This document shows positions 12,901 through 24,890 of a DNA stretch of 64,000 nt, piece by piece. Positions within the stretch are counted from its first letter, which is position 1, and the number at the start of each line of letters is the position of its first letter. The DNA is from Seriola aureovittata (lineage: Eukaryota; Chordata; Actinopteri; Carangiformes; Carangidae). The position numbers were made by a program, and so were the translations under genes. The stretch is from NCBI RefSeq assembly GCF_021018895.1, contig NC_079379.1:21818276-21882275 (forward strand), given 5' to 3'. The notes beneath the pieces were generated by a model, which saw nothing but the letters and a program-made list of their open reading frames with translations, did no database searches and had not been told where the DNA came from.

Positions 12901-15900
12901 ACCTCCATGTTGGCTTCATTTTTCAGCCCTGGAGGTTGAGGCTCGGCAATTGCTTTCACTGAATATTGTCCTCTTTTGAATTTTTAACTCAGTGTATTTC
13001 TATATATCTCGACATCATTGCAAATGAGGGAAACCGCAATGAGGCTTGAATTAAACAATGAGAGAAATAGGAGAGATTCTGTGTCGACTCCACATGACAG
13101 TGGCTGGCTGGATATGTCACTTGCTACTGATTGGTTAGGGCAAAACAAACAAAACAAAAAAAAACCCAACACAATATCAGCTAACATGAACACTAAATGT
13201 CAAGCTGAATAATTGAAGACAAAAAAATGACAATGCACTCTGATTATTAGGCTATCGATCAGAGAGTGCAGAGATTCTGTCAGTGTTGGTTAACTAATTA
13301 ATGGAAACTACTGTTTATGTCTTCATATTCACAGTCATTTGTCACTTTTGACATTAAAGCATCAATGAGATCATCGTGGATTTAGGCCATCTTTGATTTT
13401 GCAGTTAGGTCTGATGTCTCAGACTTTTCTCTCTGGGAATCGTCTGTTTTTTTTTTTTTCGTTTTGTGATGCTAATAATGATTAATATCATGTTTAATGT
13501 CAGGGCTGTTTGCCTGCCAGCAGATTGTTGGACATTATTTGCCTGATAATTATTCATTTGCCCTCAAAATGCTGAAAGCGAAGAACCACGGTACTCTCTA
13601 TAACACAGCCCTGTGCTTCACGGTGCAGCCGGATCACGCAGCATGTAATAGCCAACTAACACTTTAAAGGTCAGTGGTGTTTCAGTCCTGTCTCATTTCT
13701 TCACATGCTCACCGCACTTCTCTGCTGTTACCACCACTCTCCTCTCTAAGCCGGAGTGTGTCTACGCGGTTCCAGCCGACTGATAATCATGATGAGGAAT
13801 GAACACTGTATACATTTTTATGAGGTGGGGCCAGAATGAGGCAACAGATGAGATGAAGGCGCAGGGTCTCAGGTGTGGTTTTGAAGCTTGAGGCTTTGTG
13901 ATTAACAGGATGAATACTAAAGTTGCACTCAATGTGGCGCTGAGTGTCGAACGGTGCCTGTTAGCTACAGATGGCTTACAGTTGTCCTCGAACCACAGCT
14001 TACGTTATCCACTCTCTTAAGATGTGGACTGATGTAGACCGAGACAAGAGAAAGGCTGTGTAATGAACTGTAAGTCCTTTAGGTATATAGCAGGATGTTG
14101 CAATCGATTCTTGATCTATTAGGTATCCACTATAGAGTTTTGGGTGTAAAACTCATTGCAGGTTTAGCTCTATGCCAGACTGCCAACAACAATGAATGTT
14201 TCTTACTGACTGCCTGATTCCCTATATAGGTAAACCCACTAGTGAAACCCTCACCATACCTCACCTCACAGCTCGTTAAAGAAGCCCTCATCTGTTACAA
14301 TGTGGGAACTCCCTTAACGAGTCTAAGTGCTCGTTACTTAGTATTTCAAACTCATTAAGATTTCATGTGCAAGTCTTTCCTGCGGTGACCTACCTTTGGT
14401 TTCACTTTGAAAAAAGTGCAGTGTGGTTTATACAATACAACTAAACTGGGTTCTGTGACATCTTGTGTTTTTTTGAAGAGATGTCACGATCAAGTTTTCT
14501 GGCCTCAGTCCGAGTCGTTTAATACTGGGTATATGTCGATTTTAAATGTATTTAAATGTTGATTAAATATGTATCTGACACACTGAAATAACAGCTGGAG
14601 CCCATTTATACTGACAACACTGGTTCAGAAATATAAAATTTAAATTACTGATACAATAAATGAAAGTTTAACTGCAGAGTAAGACTTCTGAGATTGACCT
14701 GCAGCAATCAGCTAGAGAGAAGACATTAGATTTGATGCATTAATAAACACAAAGCTGATTGTACAGTGGTGTTAAAGAGTTGATCTTCTTTCTGGCTGAG
14801 AACTAACAGAGAGGACTTTAACCAGCCAACAGACATGTTTAATTAATGCTAATTTCCTCATGAAATTCACAGCAGTTAGTGACAGCTATGATGTGCCGTG
14901 GGCGATGTTTGTCATTTTATCTGGTGAAAGAGACGGTCATTGTTGGCTAAAAACAATTAGCTGCTAGCCTACATGAATGTTTTGTACCCTGCCCTTTGCT
15001 AATGGCAATTAGCGACAGAGTTAAGTGAATTCATGTACTTTGCCAACCTCAGTGTTTTGACTCAGACTCTCACCACTCATACAATCTGACTTTCACTTGG
15101 ATGTGAATGCTGCACTGTGGAGCCCGTCTGTCATAAAGGAGAGCTACACACTGCAACACTAACAGGCCGAGGTGGGCAAAACACAGATTACAGTCAGGAA
15201 AGAAGTCGATACCAATCCACTAAAAAATGCCTGGATCAGCCCAGATACAGATCCTTCTCTTTATTACTTTGCGATGCTGGGCTCACTTGTAGCTGTATCT
15301 TCAGTAAAACGAAGAATGATTGCCAGAGTTATTCAAAAGCAATATGCCCTAGTTTAAGTAAACTTTCCTTGAACAAATAGTTGATTTTTCAAATTCTGTG
15401 CCTGCTAGAAATCTGACAGGCTAATGAAGCAAAGCAGCAAATTGCAGCATAATATGTTAAAGATTGGATTTTTAGTTGTGCATTAGCTACGGGTTGCAGC
15501 ATAGCTTCAGGTAGCCCCTGTAGCTACACTGTAGCTCGAGTACAGCGCGATACTACCTGATCACGTATGATACAGTTGTTTAGTGCTCCAGTGGTACGAT
15601 CCATGTAGTAAGTCTACCCTCGACATACCATAGCATCAAGAATGAATCCACCTTAAAGGGGCTATTTGTACGTTTTGCTATCATACGTAGCCAATGTTAG
15701 CATTAACAGCTGTTTACTTACCAGTCTTGCTGAGAGCTTCGGCCATCGATGTTTTTACATGACAAGAGCTTATAATACGTCACCTGAACAACTCTACTTC
15801 TTCAGGTCAGACTGGACGCTACAGTGACTCGGTATCGGAAAGAGATGAGGCTGGCCAGATCCGAGCTAGCTGGTTAGCATGCTAACTTCAGTAGAAGAAA

Positions 15901-18900
15901 AAAAGTGATTGAAATAGAAGCAAAACAAAAGGGTGGCTTTGAAGTTTGATGGTCAGCTCACAACATTTCTTCTAGACTGGTAAGTAAACAGCTGTTAATG
16001 CTAACGTTGGCTATATAGCAATAGCAAAATCTACAAATAGCTCCTTTAGGTGTCTACATGCTCTTCTCCTTAACATACCTACCTGCTTACTTTGCACTTA
16101 AATGATCAAGGCTGATTCAATTTCCTGCAGAAGGAAACATTAACTGCCACTGATGTCGGGGTTTCTGTTTTATTCTTGCTCCGCTCTGTGCACTTATAAA
16201 CTAATTTCAATTCACGTCACAAAATGGACGTTTGATGGATGGCCTTTGTTTCTTACAGTGCCCTGGTGACACACGTGTGCAGCCCAAGAGGCAATCAAGC
16301 TCCTGAACTCCATTGTTCTTTGTGTCACAATAACAAATAGGTTCACTGAGCAAACGACAGATGTGATTGCAGCATTGACCGGGCTCACATGAAAATGAAG
16401 TAATTAATTCGAAATTTTTATTAAGGTCTTTTATTGCCCTGCTCCAATTTGATAGAACAATAATAATAAGCAGGAGGAATAATGCAAAAACAAGCTTTGA
16501 GGACTTGACTTTTGTTCGAGCTTCAGGGCACTGATTACAAACACAGAGAGCAGCCTATCTGTCCTTAGTCAGAGGTTGTTGGTGAGTAAGAGGCACTTGT
16601 GAGGCGTATTGTGGTCATTCGTGGGCCCTCGGGAACATATGATTATGGTAACAACACTCTCACTGAGAAAGGAAAAAGTGCACTCTCTGAATCGTGTAAA
16701 CAGGTTTAAAGATCATCATTACTAGTTGTGGGGCAAACTCAGAAGACGGCTAAAGCTGGAAAGCTTGCACATTAGTTGTGTGAAAATCCGTGTTTAAAAG
16801 CCAATTTCAAACAGGGATTTTGAGTCACAAATGTGATGTGCCTACCTATTACATCTGCTGGCTTTAAGATCCATCTTAATGAAGTTATTTGCAGGGGCTT
16901 ACATCATCGTGTAGAATATAAGCTTGACTGATCCTCAATTCAGCAGAGTAAATATGAATGATGAGACAATCACACATCCAAGACAGGCTACTTCTTTTCA
17001 TACGAAATACGCTGGTGTGCCCATAGAGCATACAGACGTACTGAGAGAATGTAATTGCATATGATCATTTATTCCGTGTTCAGAAGAGATGTGAGTGATT
17101 TGACTTTCTGAAAAACCTATTCTGGGCAGAGTATTGCCCTCAAATATGATGCCCATGTTTTGTGAAATGTGTATTCTACACCTTAGTCGTGCACTGATTG
17201 TTCCAGTGTAGCTAGGGTGACCTTTTGGCTCGGCACCATGCCTTCCAACCAAGCACGACTGCAAATGTGAAGCTCGGGCTATGACAAAGACAGAGAAATC
17301 AGCATATTTACATGGCATGCTTCTGCGGGAAACTACTCTGCTAATACCAAAGTAATAACTCTTGTCTCGGTAGTGTCCCTATCATCTGATAATTGAATTG
17401 GTAGACAATGCCATGCTGCTGTCACAGTGGAGGCTGGCAAAGAAGATAAGTGCAGTAATGTGGCTTTACACAGAGGCAACATGTCACGGCAGGTTGACAA
17501 AGTCATGCCGTGATAAATTAAGAGCCAAGCTAGAATGCTTTGTGAATTTTGCTTTCGGATATTTAAGCAGCGCTTTGGTTACTCTTGATAAGATCTTTGT
17601 ATCAGCCACATCGTCATGAAGCCATCAATCTTACGACAGTCCTCATTTCACCCAGAATATCTGATAGGCTGGTGATTGTCTCAGCCTCCTCTAAAGCATC
17701 CACGCCTTTATTCCACAGACCCAAACTACTTTTCGACTGTGTCTGAAATGAGTACGCTATATTCATTTCATTTCATTTACTATATAACATGTCTGTTATA
17801 TAGGAAGTAGTAAATGAATGAACAAGGGAGTTCTCTTAGTCAACAAATACTTAAAGGAGCTACTTGTAAGTTTTGCTATAGCTACACAGCTAAGGTTAGC
17901 ATTAACAACTGTTTACGTCTAGAAGAACCGTTGCAACGTCATTCCTTTACTCTGTCCCTATCGGTGGAAAGCAACATCAGTGTTGACTCTTGTCTCTATC
18001 ACATATTTGCTTCTACTGAAGTTAGCACGCTAACCAACTAGCTCCTCTTGTCACTTTCCGATTAGTGACTCACTGCAGCCTCCAATCTGCCCTGAAAATG
18101 TAGTGCTGCTCAGAGGGCGGCAATCACCACCGCCTGCTCCCAGCAACAAACCTGGCAAAACTTGTAATAAAAGGTTTTTATAATTTTAATTACAGTTTTT
18201 CTTGATGAAATTAACACTGACTATATTATTCAATTCATGCAAGAATAGCAACAGCAAATGTCAACACTGTGTCAGCAACACAAGTCCAGCCTACACACTA
18301 TAACTGACATCTTCTTTCAAAAGTTATTTGCATGTGTTTTCATGTTTATGAAAAGGGTGCCTATAGAAATCTTATATGTGACATGTACAAGTGTTTAAAG
18401 GATTCAGTATGAAGAGTGAATCACATATTTCTTTTTATCTCCACTTCTTTTTGTTTCCACTGTTGCAGTATTAAACTGAGTCTCATTTGTTTTCACTGTT
18501 TTATTCATGCAAGTACTTATACACAATTATAGAGTGGTTGTGTTCCTCACCTTTATGGTCAACTTTCCAGTACAATTAACTGATCATGATTCGAGACAAG
18601 CGTCTCCCGAGCCAGTTTTGTTTGTTGTTTGGTCCAAATTGTTCTCCCTTATCTCGTCTATGTGTCCGAGCTACAGGAGAGATGAAGTGTGATTCCACTA
18701 TCTCTGTGTCTTCAACTCCATAAAGTTAGCTGCATTTTCACATTTACTAGATAAAAGCATCGACTTTATGTCTAAAATGTACTTTTTTTTTATCTGCAAT
18801 CAGATACAAACTGGAAATGGGTATGTTGTGTGCTGAGTTTTAAGATAAGATGTCTGAAAAATTTTAGCGAGCATGAGCTTCGGTCTGTCAATTAATATAT

Positions 18901-21900
18901 TTTAGATGAATAAAAAGCATAATTTGAATCCAATCTTAATAGCTTTGATGGCTTGGTTGTGCGTCAAACAACATATCCTTTATACATTTTCATTATTCAA
19001 AAGCCACAGAGCTTATTTCTGTCGGTCAAAGGCAGATGCAAAGGCTCCTCTTATGACTCAAATCTATTTTACCACCGCAATCTGCTAAACAAACAAGAGG
19101 CTCTAGCCGATAGGCCATTGCCGTTCAATATTCATAATAGTCTATAAAGAAGGGCTTTAGAGGATCTGGGTGAATTGCATTGTGGATATCTGAAAGGCAC
19201 TGGTTTTCAGTCTCTGGTTACAGCCACTGGACTGTTTTCCTCTTTAGGAATTTGCATATTCCGCCCCTGCAGCCTTCGGCTCCATCTACAGATCAGTATT
19301 TATTCTGAGTCTTAACCAAACCTGCAAAAAGACGGCCAAGCCTCAGATCTGTGATTTGTCCAGCCTGGAGATATTGCATGAACACTGAAGTCTTAAATCT
19401 GAAAGAGAAGGGTTTTTTTCCCCAGTTAGCTTAATTTTATCATGAAATTAACAGTTTTGCAGCAGATAGCACACCCACACCTCCCCCCAGAGAAAATCTT
19501 GTCATGTTTTCCATCTTTTCCAATTCATTCTCTGCAGAGCTGCAATTAGTGTGACAGATTACAGGGAGCGACAAACTCCTCTCTTGTTTCCTGCCGCCCT
19601 GAGGCAGGGAACAAACATTTAAATACTCATACTCCATTGTTTTCATCTGATGCTTTGTTAAGATAATTTTTTCAAATATTTATAGTTATATCCGAGTGCA
19701 GAATGAAGATGTGTGAAGTCAAACCTCAAACCACACCTCTGAGCTGAGAGCAGGCTGGGACACAGCACAAATGAATGTGACAGTGAGAGATGGGAGCGCT
19801 ACACTAAAAGCAAAATGAAGGCTTTGTCTAGTGTTTGTCTGCCAGTGAATAAACTAATTATATATAAAAAACATTGTTGTACGCATATAATATGATGGAT
19901 ATGATGCAGCTAGTTTGATTACATATTTGTCTCGGGACTCATCAGTGTTACACACAACAACCAACGGCCTAGACCTTCTCACTAAAACCTGAAGTCAACT
20001 GAATGAAAAATGAAAACCAACTTGAGTTAGGTCCAGTCCAGTGAAAGCTCGGTATATGGGGCCAAGTGGTTAACAGCAGCAACCCAAGTTCAATTATTCA
20101 TGGCTGTATGTCTTCGCCCTCATTTCCCGTCACCTCTGTACTGTCTGCCTTTGAATAAAGGCACAAATGTCCCCAAAGTGAAAAATAGAAAGCCCAGTAA
20201 AGAGAACAGAAGCATCAGCATTACAGCTGGAACAGCATAAATGTTGAAGGATAATTGGGGCTATTAGCAGATAGAAAATCTGCATATACTGTGTTTTGAT
20301 CATTTAAATCATTTTCTAAGTAAAAATGCTGGATGACTTATGACTGTGATACTAAACTGAACATCATTGAATGTTTATCTGGCAATGCAAACACTTTTAG
20401 TATGACATATATATACAGTATATTGAGTCTAAGAAATATCTGATAAAAGTATTTTTTTTAAAAACATGTAATTTATGCATTACTGCAAAATGTGAACCCT
20501 TCAAGTTGTTGAAATCCCCAAAATTCCCACTCAAAAAAATAAAGATAGCATGACCTTGACAGCTATTGCTCTGACTGAAGGAGTGGTGCCAACATTTCTG
20601 CAGCGAACTTCAGGTTTTATCTCCAAATCGAGTGGGTTAGATAATCTGGTTAAACTGTTGAAAATTGTCATTAACTGTGGTGGGAACAGTGTCGTCACAA
20701 TCGACAGAAATTTGAGCCGAAGCTACAAAAATAAGACTCAGTGTGAAAGAAAATGGAAATGAGAGTTCAGTCCAAGAGCGTAAAAGGATTCTATTGTCAG
20801 TGACAAAAATGAGTAAATACCACTGCAAATGTCAAGAGTGTGTGGCTGTGTTATTTTTGCAACCACACCAAAGACTGAAGCACTAACTGACCTTATGATG
20901 AAATCACTGGAGTCGATGAGGCTGCCGTACTGGGACCCTTTAAGGTTCCCAGAGTTCCCCACCACAGCGCAGGACCTGCAGCGCTCGGGGCTGGCGTCCA
21001 TGTAGAGCACCTCATCAGGGATGACTTGGAACAGCTCCTCCACCACTTCACTGAAGTTGGCCGGCTGCCTCTCTGACTGCAACCACTGGTGACACAGCAG
21101 AGACAGGCCTCAGAGACAGCCGTGGCTCTAGGGCCACTTTAAGTAGAAGTGATTGAACAAGGGCAGCGGAGCTCGAGACACCAAGCACATTTCTGAAATA
21201 ACCTCAGGGGCAGCTTAGCTCCGTCTGTGGGGGCTCTTTTGGCCTGGCCTTCTTCGGGTGGCTTTGAACTCGGAGAGACAGTAAATAAATGCAGGAATGT
21301 GTGCGCTCCGTATGCTGTTACATATTGTGCTGTGGCGGCTGGAAACGGAACGGATACAGAATGTTCTGCTACAATCTCACACGAGCTTTAATGCAGTTTT
21401 GGTGACTCATGGGCTAAATATTTTTATTGCGCCTTTTCCACCGTGCCAAGTCTGGAGAAATCCTATAACAATTTATGAATTTTATTTGATATTGAATATG
21501 GTTAATACTTGCTGAAATACAGCTTTTAAAACTCTACTGAAACCCAGATTACTTGATGTACATCAGACATGTTTCGCGTCTGATGAGCTTCTCTTCCTTT
21601 ACAGCCATTACACTTAGCTGTGGAACGTGTAAGCTTTGACATCTTACTGGAACAAAGAGCCCGGTACACCTGGAGGTCGTGCCCTTGCCTTGCAGCAGCA
21701 CAGCCCGAGCCATCTGGCTGGACTCGCGTTGATTCGTGACACTTGCCTCATCAAGCTCCCTGTGAGGAGCATTTCTTGAAATGAATAGTGACAGGAGGCA
21801 ACCTTGCAGTAATTTTTCTATTCTTGCCTCTAATTGGACACGGTGTGAGGTGAATGTGGGAACACCGAAGGCACTGGATGGCTTCCAGACAAAGGTAGTA

Positions 21901-23585
21901 TAATTGTGTGACATACAATTTGTCAATGGGCTTTTCTAATTTAGAGAGCTGTACTTTAATAATTGGATGTACAGAAAGTACAGTATATATTGATTTGACA
22001 GAATTAAATTAGCGCTGGTGCCTAATTAGTTCTATAGCTGACGTGAATTCTAATTTACAAGAAAGGGGATTTAAAAAAAGAAATCCTCCACAAAACATTT
22101 TAACAACTATTGTATCTATAAATAATTATGGGTTAGATTTTTTATGTGTTGTACTTGGCATTACATCCATTTAGATATTTCCTGTGGAGCTGGACCTGGA
22201 GTCTGACATGAGGAAGTAACAGTAAACATCTGTCACTGCAGATGAGCAGTCATTTAACACTCACAGCAATCACACAGGTGACAAAATCCATCACACGGGA
22301 GGGAGGCAGAGATAACGACTGCAGTGTCAGGTCGTAGTCAAAACTGAAAACTAGAGTAAAGTTAGTGGATTTTCATGGATATTCATTTTAACTAACTTCA
22401 ATGAATTTCGAAATCAAAGAGTGAAAATCCTTTATCTCGTTAGCTCTAATTGGAAAGAAACAATTTACTGCGTGTTTTCTTTATCTAAATAAAACCATGA
22501 GGTGACCGTTAAAGAAGCACTCCAGCAAATTAGTATTACACCTCCGGAAAATTGAATTTGTACTTGAGAAGCTGATTAAAAAAAGGAATGGGAATCAAAG
22601 CAGCACACTGGCTTTCAGTTCCTTACATGAGTCAGACTTTACAAACTACACTTCCTATAAAACAACTCAATCGCATCTTCTGTGAGAGAGAAACTTACAT
22701 ACTTTATGTATTGTTTTAATGTTTAAAGGTATTGAAGGCTACATTTTTTTCCCCTTAATAAGCTGTTGGGAAAAACTGTGGTCAAAACATATTCATGAAC
22801 AGCGGCATGTTTGCATAATATTTGCAACGTTTGTGTTATTACTGTCGGACTGAAGGAGGCAGGTTGCAGGGGGCCGAGCTAAGGGTTGTGCTATCAGCTA
22901 TACATTGAAGTTATAATGGTATAAACATCTATCGCTCGCCGCCTCGTCCACAGATTTGGGAGAGATGCTGGGAGAAAACAACAATTTCCATATCCACCGC
23001 CTCACTTGTTAAATGTGAACAAATTGTGCGTGGGAGTTTGCTTCACAACTTGATCCTGGTGAAAATCCCTTGGATTTGAAACAATCAATGTGGCGAAAAA
23101 CAAACACTCCTTGGGAGCTTTACAGCAGCGTGCGTGATCTTGGTTTTTTTATTTTTATATTATTCATGCACAGGCTTTGTTCTCAGCACCTCATCTGCTC
23201 TCAGAGGCTGAATGTGGATGTTTCTCTCAGTCCTCTATAGGATCACAATGCAAATCCCCTTAAAACGAACAAAAAAACTCCCAAGAATCCTTACCTGCCA
23301 CCATTTAAAGGTGTCATCAGAGAGGACGCTGTTCTCTCTGGTCATCAGCGGGTGGACGGACTGATTGAAGTGCTCAGCGAACCAGGGGTCGTCCTCCAGC
23401 TCCGTCATGCACTGCTGACAGGCGCATGGCCCTTTGGAGAAAAAGTTGTCCGACAGGTGAAAGGCGTACTTGAAGAAGTAGAGCGAGGGGTCTCGGAAAG
23501 TGTAACTGAACAGGAACGTCGTGAAGGTAATAATGCAAAAGAGCACGGCAAAAGTCCTGATTCTCCTCCGCTTGGGTAGAGACAT
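3762..23585 (-). CDS. st3gal1: ST3GAL1-like beta-galactoside alpha-2,3-sialyltransferase (whole gene, six coding exons)
   Basis: Type II Golgi glycosyltransferase of family GT29. Known relatives move sialic acid from CMP-Neu5Ac to the 3-position of terminal galactose, mainly in Gal-beta-1,3-GalNAc (core 1 O-glycans). Six exons splice in frame into 334 residues; human ST3GAL1, from memory, is about 340. Seen in order: basic tail (residues 5-10), hydrophobic anchor (about 11-29), stem Cys cluster C54/C56/C59, sialylmotif L (about 133-177, with [10 protein letters not shown]), sialylmotif S (about 257-286, with HGRYPSTG), motif III HYWE (293-296) and motif VS H310/E315. The C136-C275 pair fits the family disulfide. 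N-glycosylation sequons lie at N74, N107, N194 and N317. All introns are GT-AG, phases 0, 2, 2, 0, 0. The start is the first Met before the basic/hydrophobic segment. The ending ([13 protein letters not shown], then FKGR) favours ST3GAL1 over ST3GAL2. A teleost paralogue such as st3gal1-like or st3gal8 cannot be excluded without a tree. Confidence 0.93.
3936..4211 (-). other. st3gal1-like intron 5
   Basis: 276-bp GT-AG intron, gtaagg to ctccag, phase 0; the smallest intron of the gene. I see no repeat or other feature in it. Confidence 0.9.
4212..4331 (-). CDS. st3gal1: st3gal1-like coding exon 5: sialylmotif S
   Basis: 120 nt, 40 whole codons, residues 238-277, starting [16 protein letters not shown] after acceptor ttgcag and ending HICDK at donor AAG|gtaagg (phase 0). 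HGRYPSTGF at 257-265 is the core of sialylmotif S, which in this family contacts both donor and acceptor. C275 is the motif S cysteine. Confidence 0.94.
4463..4485. repeat. ATA/TTA microsatellite
   Basis: About seven to eight units of a trinucleotide. It sits at the 3' end of the LINE remnant read on the minus strand, where this LINE type usually carries a microsatellite tail. Confidence 0.85.
4486..5100 (-). mobile_element. LINE 3' remnant with reverse-transcriptase C-terminal coding trace
   Basis: On the minus strand, around 5000-4880, the translation reads [14 protein letters not shown], then SEKSDHITP and LRLPVHF, the signature found after the catalytic core of L2/Rex-type LINE reverse transcriptases in fish. 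The frame is open only over about 100 residues and lacks the catalytic region. The adjoining 5'-to-3' part runs to the TTA tail at 4463-4485. 5'-truncated, inactive, lying in intron 4 on the gene's own strand. Confidence 0.65.
6465..6510 (-). CDS. st3gal1: st3gal1-like coding exon 4: 46-nt micro-exon
   Basis: Very short exon between acceptor ttacag and donor AAG|gtaagt. The first base completes His222, then [15 protein letters not shown] (223-237) follows. It aligns with HTYIPVPAKIRVKQDK of human ST3GAL1 without a gap. It is needed to keep frame and length between exons 3 and 5 and is too short to be found as an open frame on its own. Confidence 0.92.
6511..8794 (-). other. st3gal1-like intron 3
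   Basis: 2,284-bp GT-AG intron, phase 2. It contains a perfect 12-bp-arm hairpin at 7487-7520. The stretch 8390-8780 has the look of an old dispersed repeat (gctaac and ttagcat motifs), but I cannot assign it. Confidence 0.88.
7487..7520. repeat. perfect hairpin, 12-bp arms, 10-nt loop
   Basis: Arm ACACGGGGGTCT at 7487-7498, exact reverse complement at 7509-7520. GC-rich in an AT-rich intron. No T-run follows, and a bacterial-type terminator would not apply here. Confidence 0.9.
8795..8974 (-). CDS. st3gal1: st3gal1-like coding exon 3: end of sialylmotif L
   Basis: 180 nt after the acceptor ctgcag. Its first base completes R162, then [20 protein letters not shown] follows, the second half of sialylmotif L with the family-typical TTHH and YPES. 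DNTTS places a sequon at N194. The exon ends LTTGTIK plus two bases of H222, with donor CA|gtaagt (phase 2). Confidence 0.94.
9600..9835 (-). repeat. dispersed repeat sharing a block with 39962-40200
   Basis: Read on the minus strand it contains gtaactttgtgatgtcacaa and cagtcaccgcccacagcc, shared with the plus-strand copy near 40.1 kb, followed by agccaatcagaagagagg. Related copies are, to my knowledge, common in percomorphs. A CCAAT-like motif and a short self-complementary gaggctctgagcctc lie at its far end. Confidence 0.55.
15655..16047. mobile_element. MITE-like element with about 72-bp terminal inverted repeats (copy 1)
   Basis: The left end (aaaggggctatttgtacg ... tgtttacttaccagtct) and the reverse complement of the right end (aaaggagctatttgtaga ... 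tgtttacttaccagtct) match over about 72 bp with only a few differences. TA flanks both ends, suggesting a TA target duplication. The interior is about 250 bp with no frame. Same family as 17853-18168 and 36541-36782. Confidence 0.75.
17853..18168. mobile_element. MITE-like element, same family (copy 2)
   Basis: Left end aaaggagctacttgtaag, ttttgctata and aaggttagcattaacaa as in copy 1; right end ggcaaaacttgtaa is its degraded partner. The interior shares gtgactcactgcagcctcc and gtgctgctcagaggg with copy 3. Confidence 0.65.
20892..21085 (-). CDS. st3gal1: st3gal1-like coding exon 2: first part of sialylmotif L
   Basis: 194 nt encoding residues 98-161 plus two bases of R162. It starts [15 protein letters not shown] after the acceptor caccag and ends SSDFIIR across the donor AG|gtcagt (phase 2). 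[13 protein letters not shown] at 133-145 is the start of sialylmotif L, which binds the CMP-sialic acid donor. C136 is the conserved cysteine expected to pair with the one in motif S. N107 is a sequon. Reading carries straight on from exon 1 (KWWQ-WLQ). Confidence 0.94.
21086..23294 (-). other. st3gal1-like intron 1 (between coding exons 1 and 2)
   Basis: 2,209-bp GT-AG intron, gtaagg to caccag, phase 0. No recognisable repeat or RNA gene. Open frames in it are short and unlike any family I know. Confidence 0.88.
23295..23585 (-). CDS. st3gal1: st3gal1-like coding exon 1: cytoplasmic tail, membrane anchor, stem
   Basis: Encodes residues 1-97. The start ATG at 23585-23583 has a G at -3 and opens a basic stretch (KRRRIR) followed by a hydrophobic helix (about residues 11-29), the usual type II signal-anchor. 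CACQQC at 54-59 matches the paired stem cysteines of ST3GAL1/2, HFNQSVHP carries a sequon at N74, and the exon ends DDTFKWWQ, which aligns with the DDTYRWWL region of human ST3GAL1. The donor reads CAG|gtaagg (phase 0). The 5' UTR start is not resolved; a weak pyrimidine-rich acceptor (ctcgag, 23657-23662) would give a 71-nt UTR part on this exon. Confidence 0.93.
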
Positions 23586-24764
23586 GTCGTCACAGTCAGA
23601 ATCAGTTGGCCGGGAACTTTGGGAGGGCGACGGACGAAAATAGCATCATGATAAATCTCGAGTCCCGAAGGTGTGAGAAAAAAAGCGACCCTGTTGACCA
23701 CATCTCTCTGTGGTGGATTGAGCGTAACCTGTTGTTCTTATCCTCCAGAAAACACAGCATGTGGATGGGAACCAATATCCTCAATAAAATCCATCCATGT
23801 GTTTCCTTCTTAGATTTTACATAAACCAAAGGAAGGTAAATCCACAGCCGGGGTCTGTCAGCTTGATGCCTCCTGCTTAATCAGATTCAGCCACTTTTGC
23901 TGACTGTCGGGATGTTGACTCTGTGAGGTCAGTGACTGATGTGTCATCCATTCTTTAATGATCCATCTAGAAGGCAAATAAAAGGACATTTCTGTGACAC
24001 TGGGAAACATTAAGGGAAAAACAACCTGTGAACCCTGAATACTGTTTAACCATAAGCAGACAGTGGATGTAAATTCTGCACTGCTCAGAGTTCTTGTAAT
24101 TTCACAGTACAAATAGTTACAAAATGAAACTGTCACATCAACCCTACAATTTCTTTGCATGGCAGTGTTTCATTTTCAGGGTTTTGTTTATTGCTCTGTT
24201 TTTTTTTCTTCTCCTTTTTCTTCTTCTTCTTCATCTTCAAATTACACAGGATGCGTCGCAGTCTCTCAGCTCTTAAAAAGACCGTCAAACACCAGAAATG
24301 CCTCCATTGATTGTGAGGATTATTACAGCTCTGGAACAAACAGGCACCAACCTTAATCACCAATCCCACTGTTAGGAATCTGTCAATAACTGGAAACAGC
24401 CTTTGTTATCCGAGGTAAAATGAAAGTCCAAATGCACAAATCTTTTTTACTAACTGGGATAATACCAAAATGAGTCACTGGTACAGTGCCCACATTCACA
24501 AATACAATTTCAGATAGTGTACATTAGGGAAACAGTTTCCTGTGATTTCGCTCTTTTTTCTGCTGGTCTTCTCCATTCTGCCACTTTAAAGGCATAAAAT
24601 TTTAAACGTTTTTTTATTTCCCCCCACGCCAGTTGTAGGTGATATCATTTAAACCAGTGATTCCTAACCAGGGGGCACTTCAGCAGTTGCCATATGGAAA
24701 GATTGTGCTGATCTAATGTGAAAAACAGACATTTCAATTAGATTTAGGAAAATTACGTATACTG

Positions 24765-24890
24765 ATTCTGCTGCGAGCAGCAACCTCCAGGGCTGGAAAC
24801 TGAAGCCAACGAAGAACCGCAGTTCCTCGAATGGCCACATGGGGCGAGTCAATCCCCATAGACTCCCATTTTAAAAAAGACATGTCGCAA
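24765..24890 (+). repeat. dispersed percomorph-type repeat fragment
   Basis: Contains ggctggaaactgaagccaa, ttcctcgaatggccacatgg and gagtcaatccccatagactc, a run of motifs I associate with a high-copy fish repeat. Short, no coding content. Confidence 0.4.

Larger units (their letters stand above)
8975..20891 (-). other. st3gal1-like intron 2
   Basis: 11,917-bp GT-AG intron, phase 2, the longest between coding exons. It holds a GC-box-like dispersed repeat (9600-9835), a G run (10327-10349) and two members of a short inverted-repeat element family (15655-16047 and 17853-18168). I see nothing gene-like in 10160-15650 or 18170-20890. The AT-rich block 13480-13580, with several TAAT-type motifs, could be regulatory, but that is only a guess. 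Confidence 0.88.
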
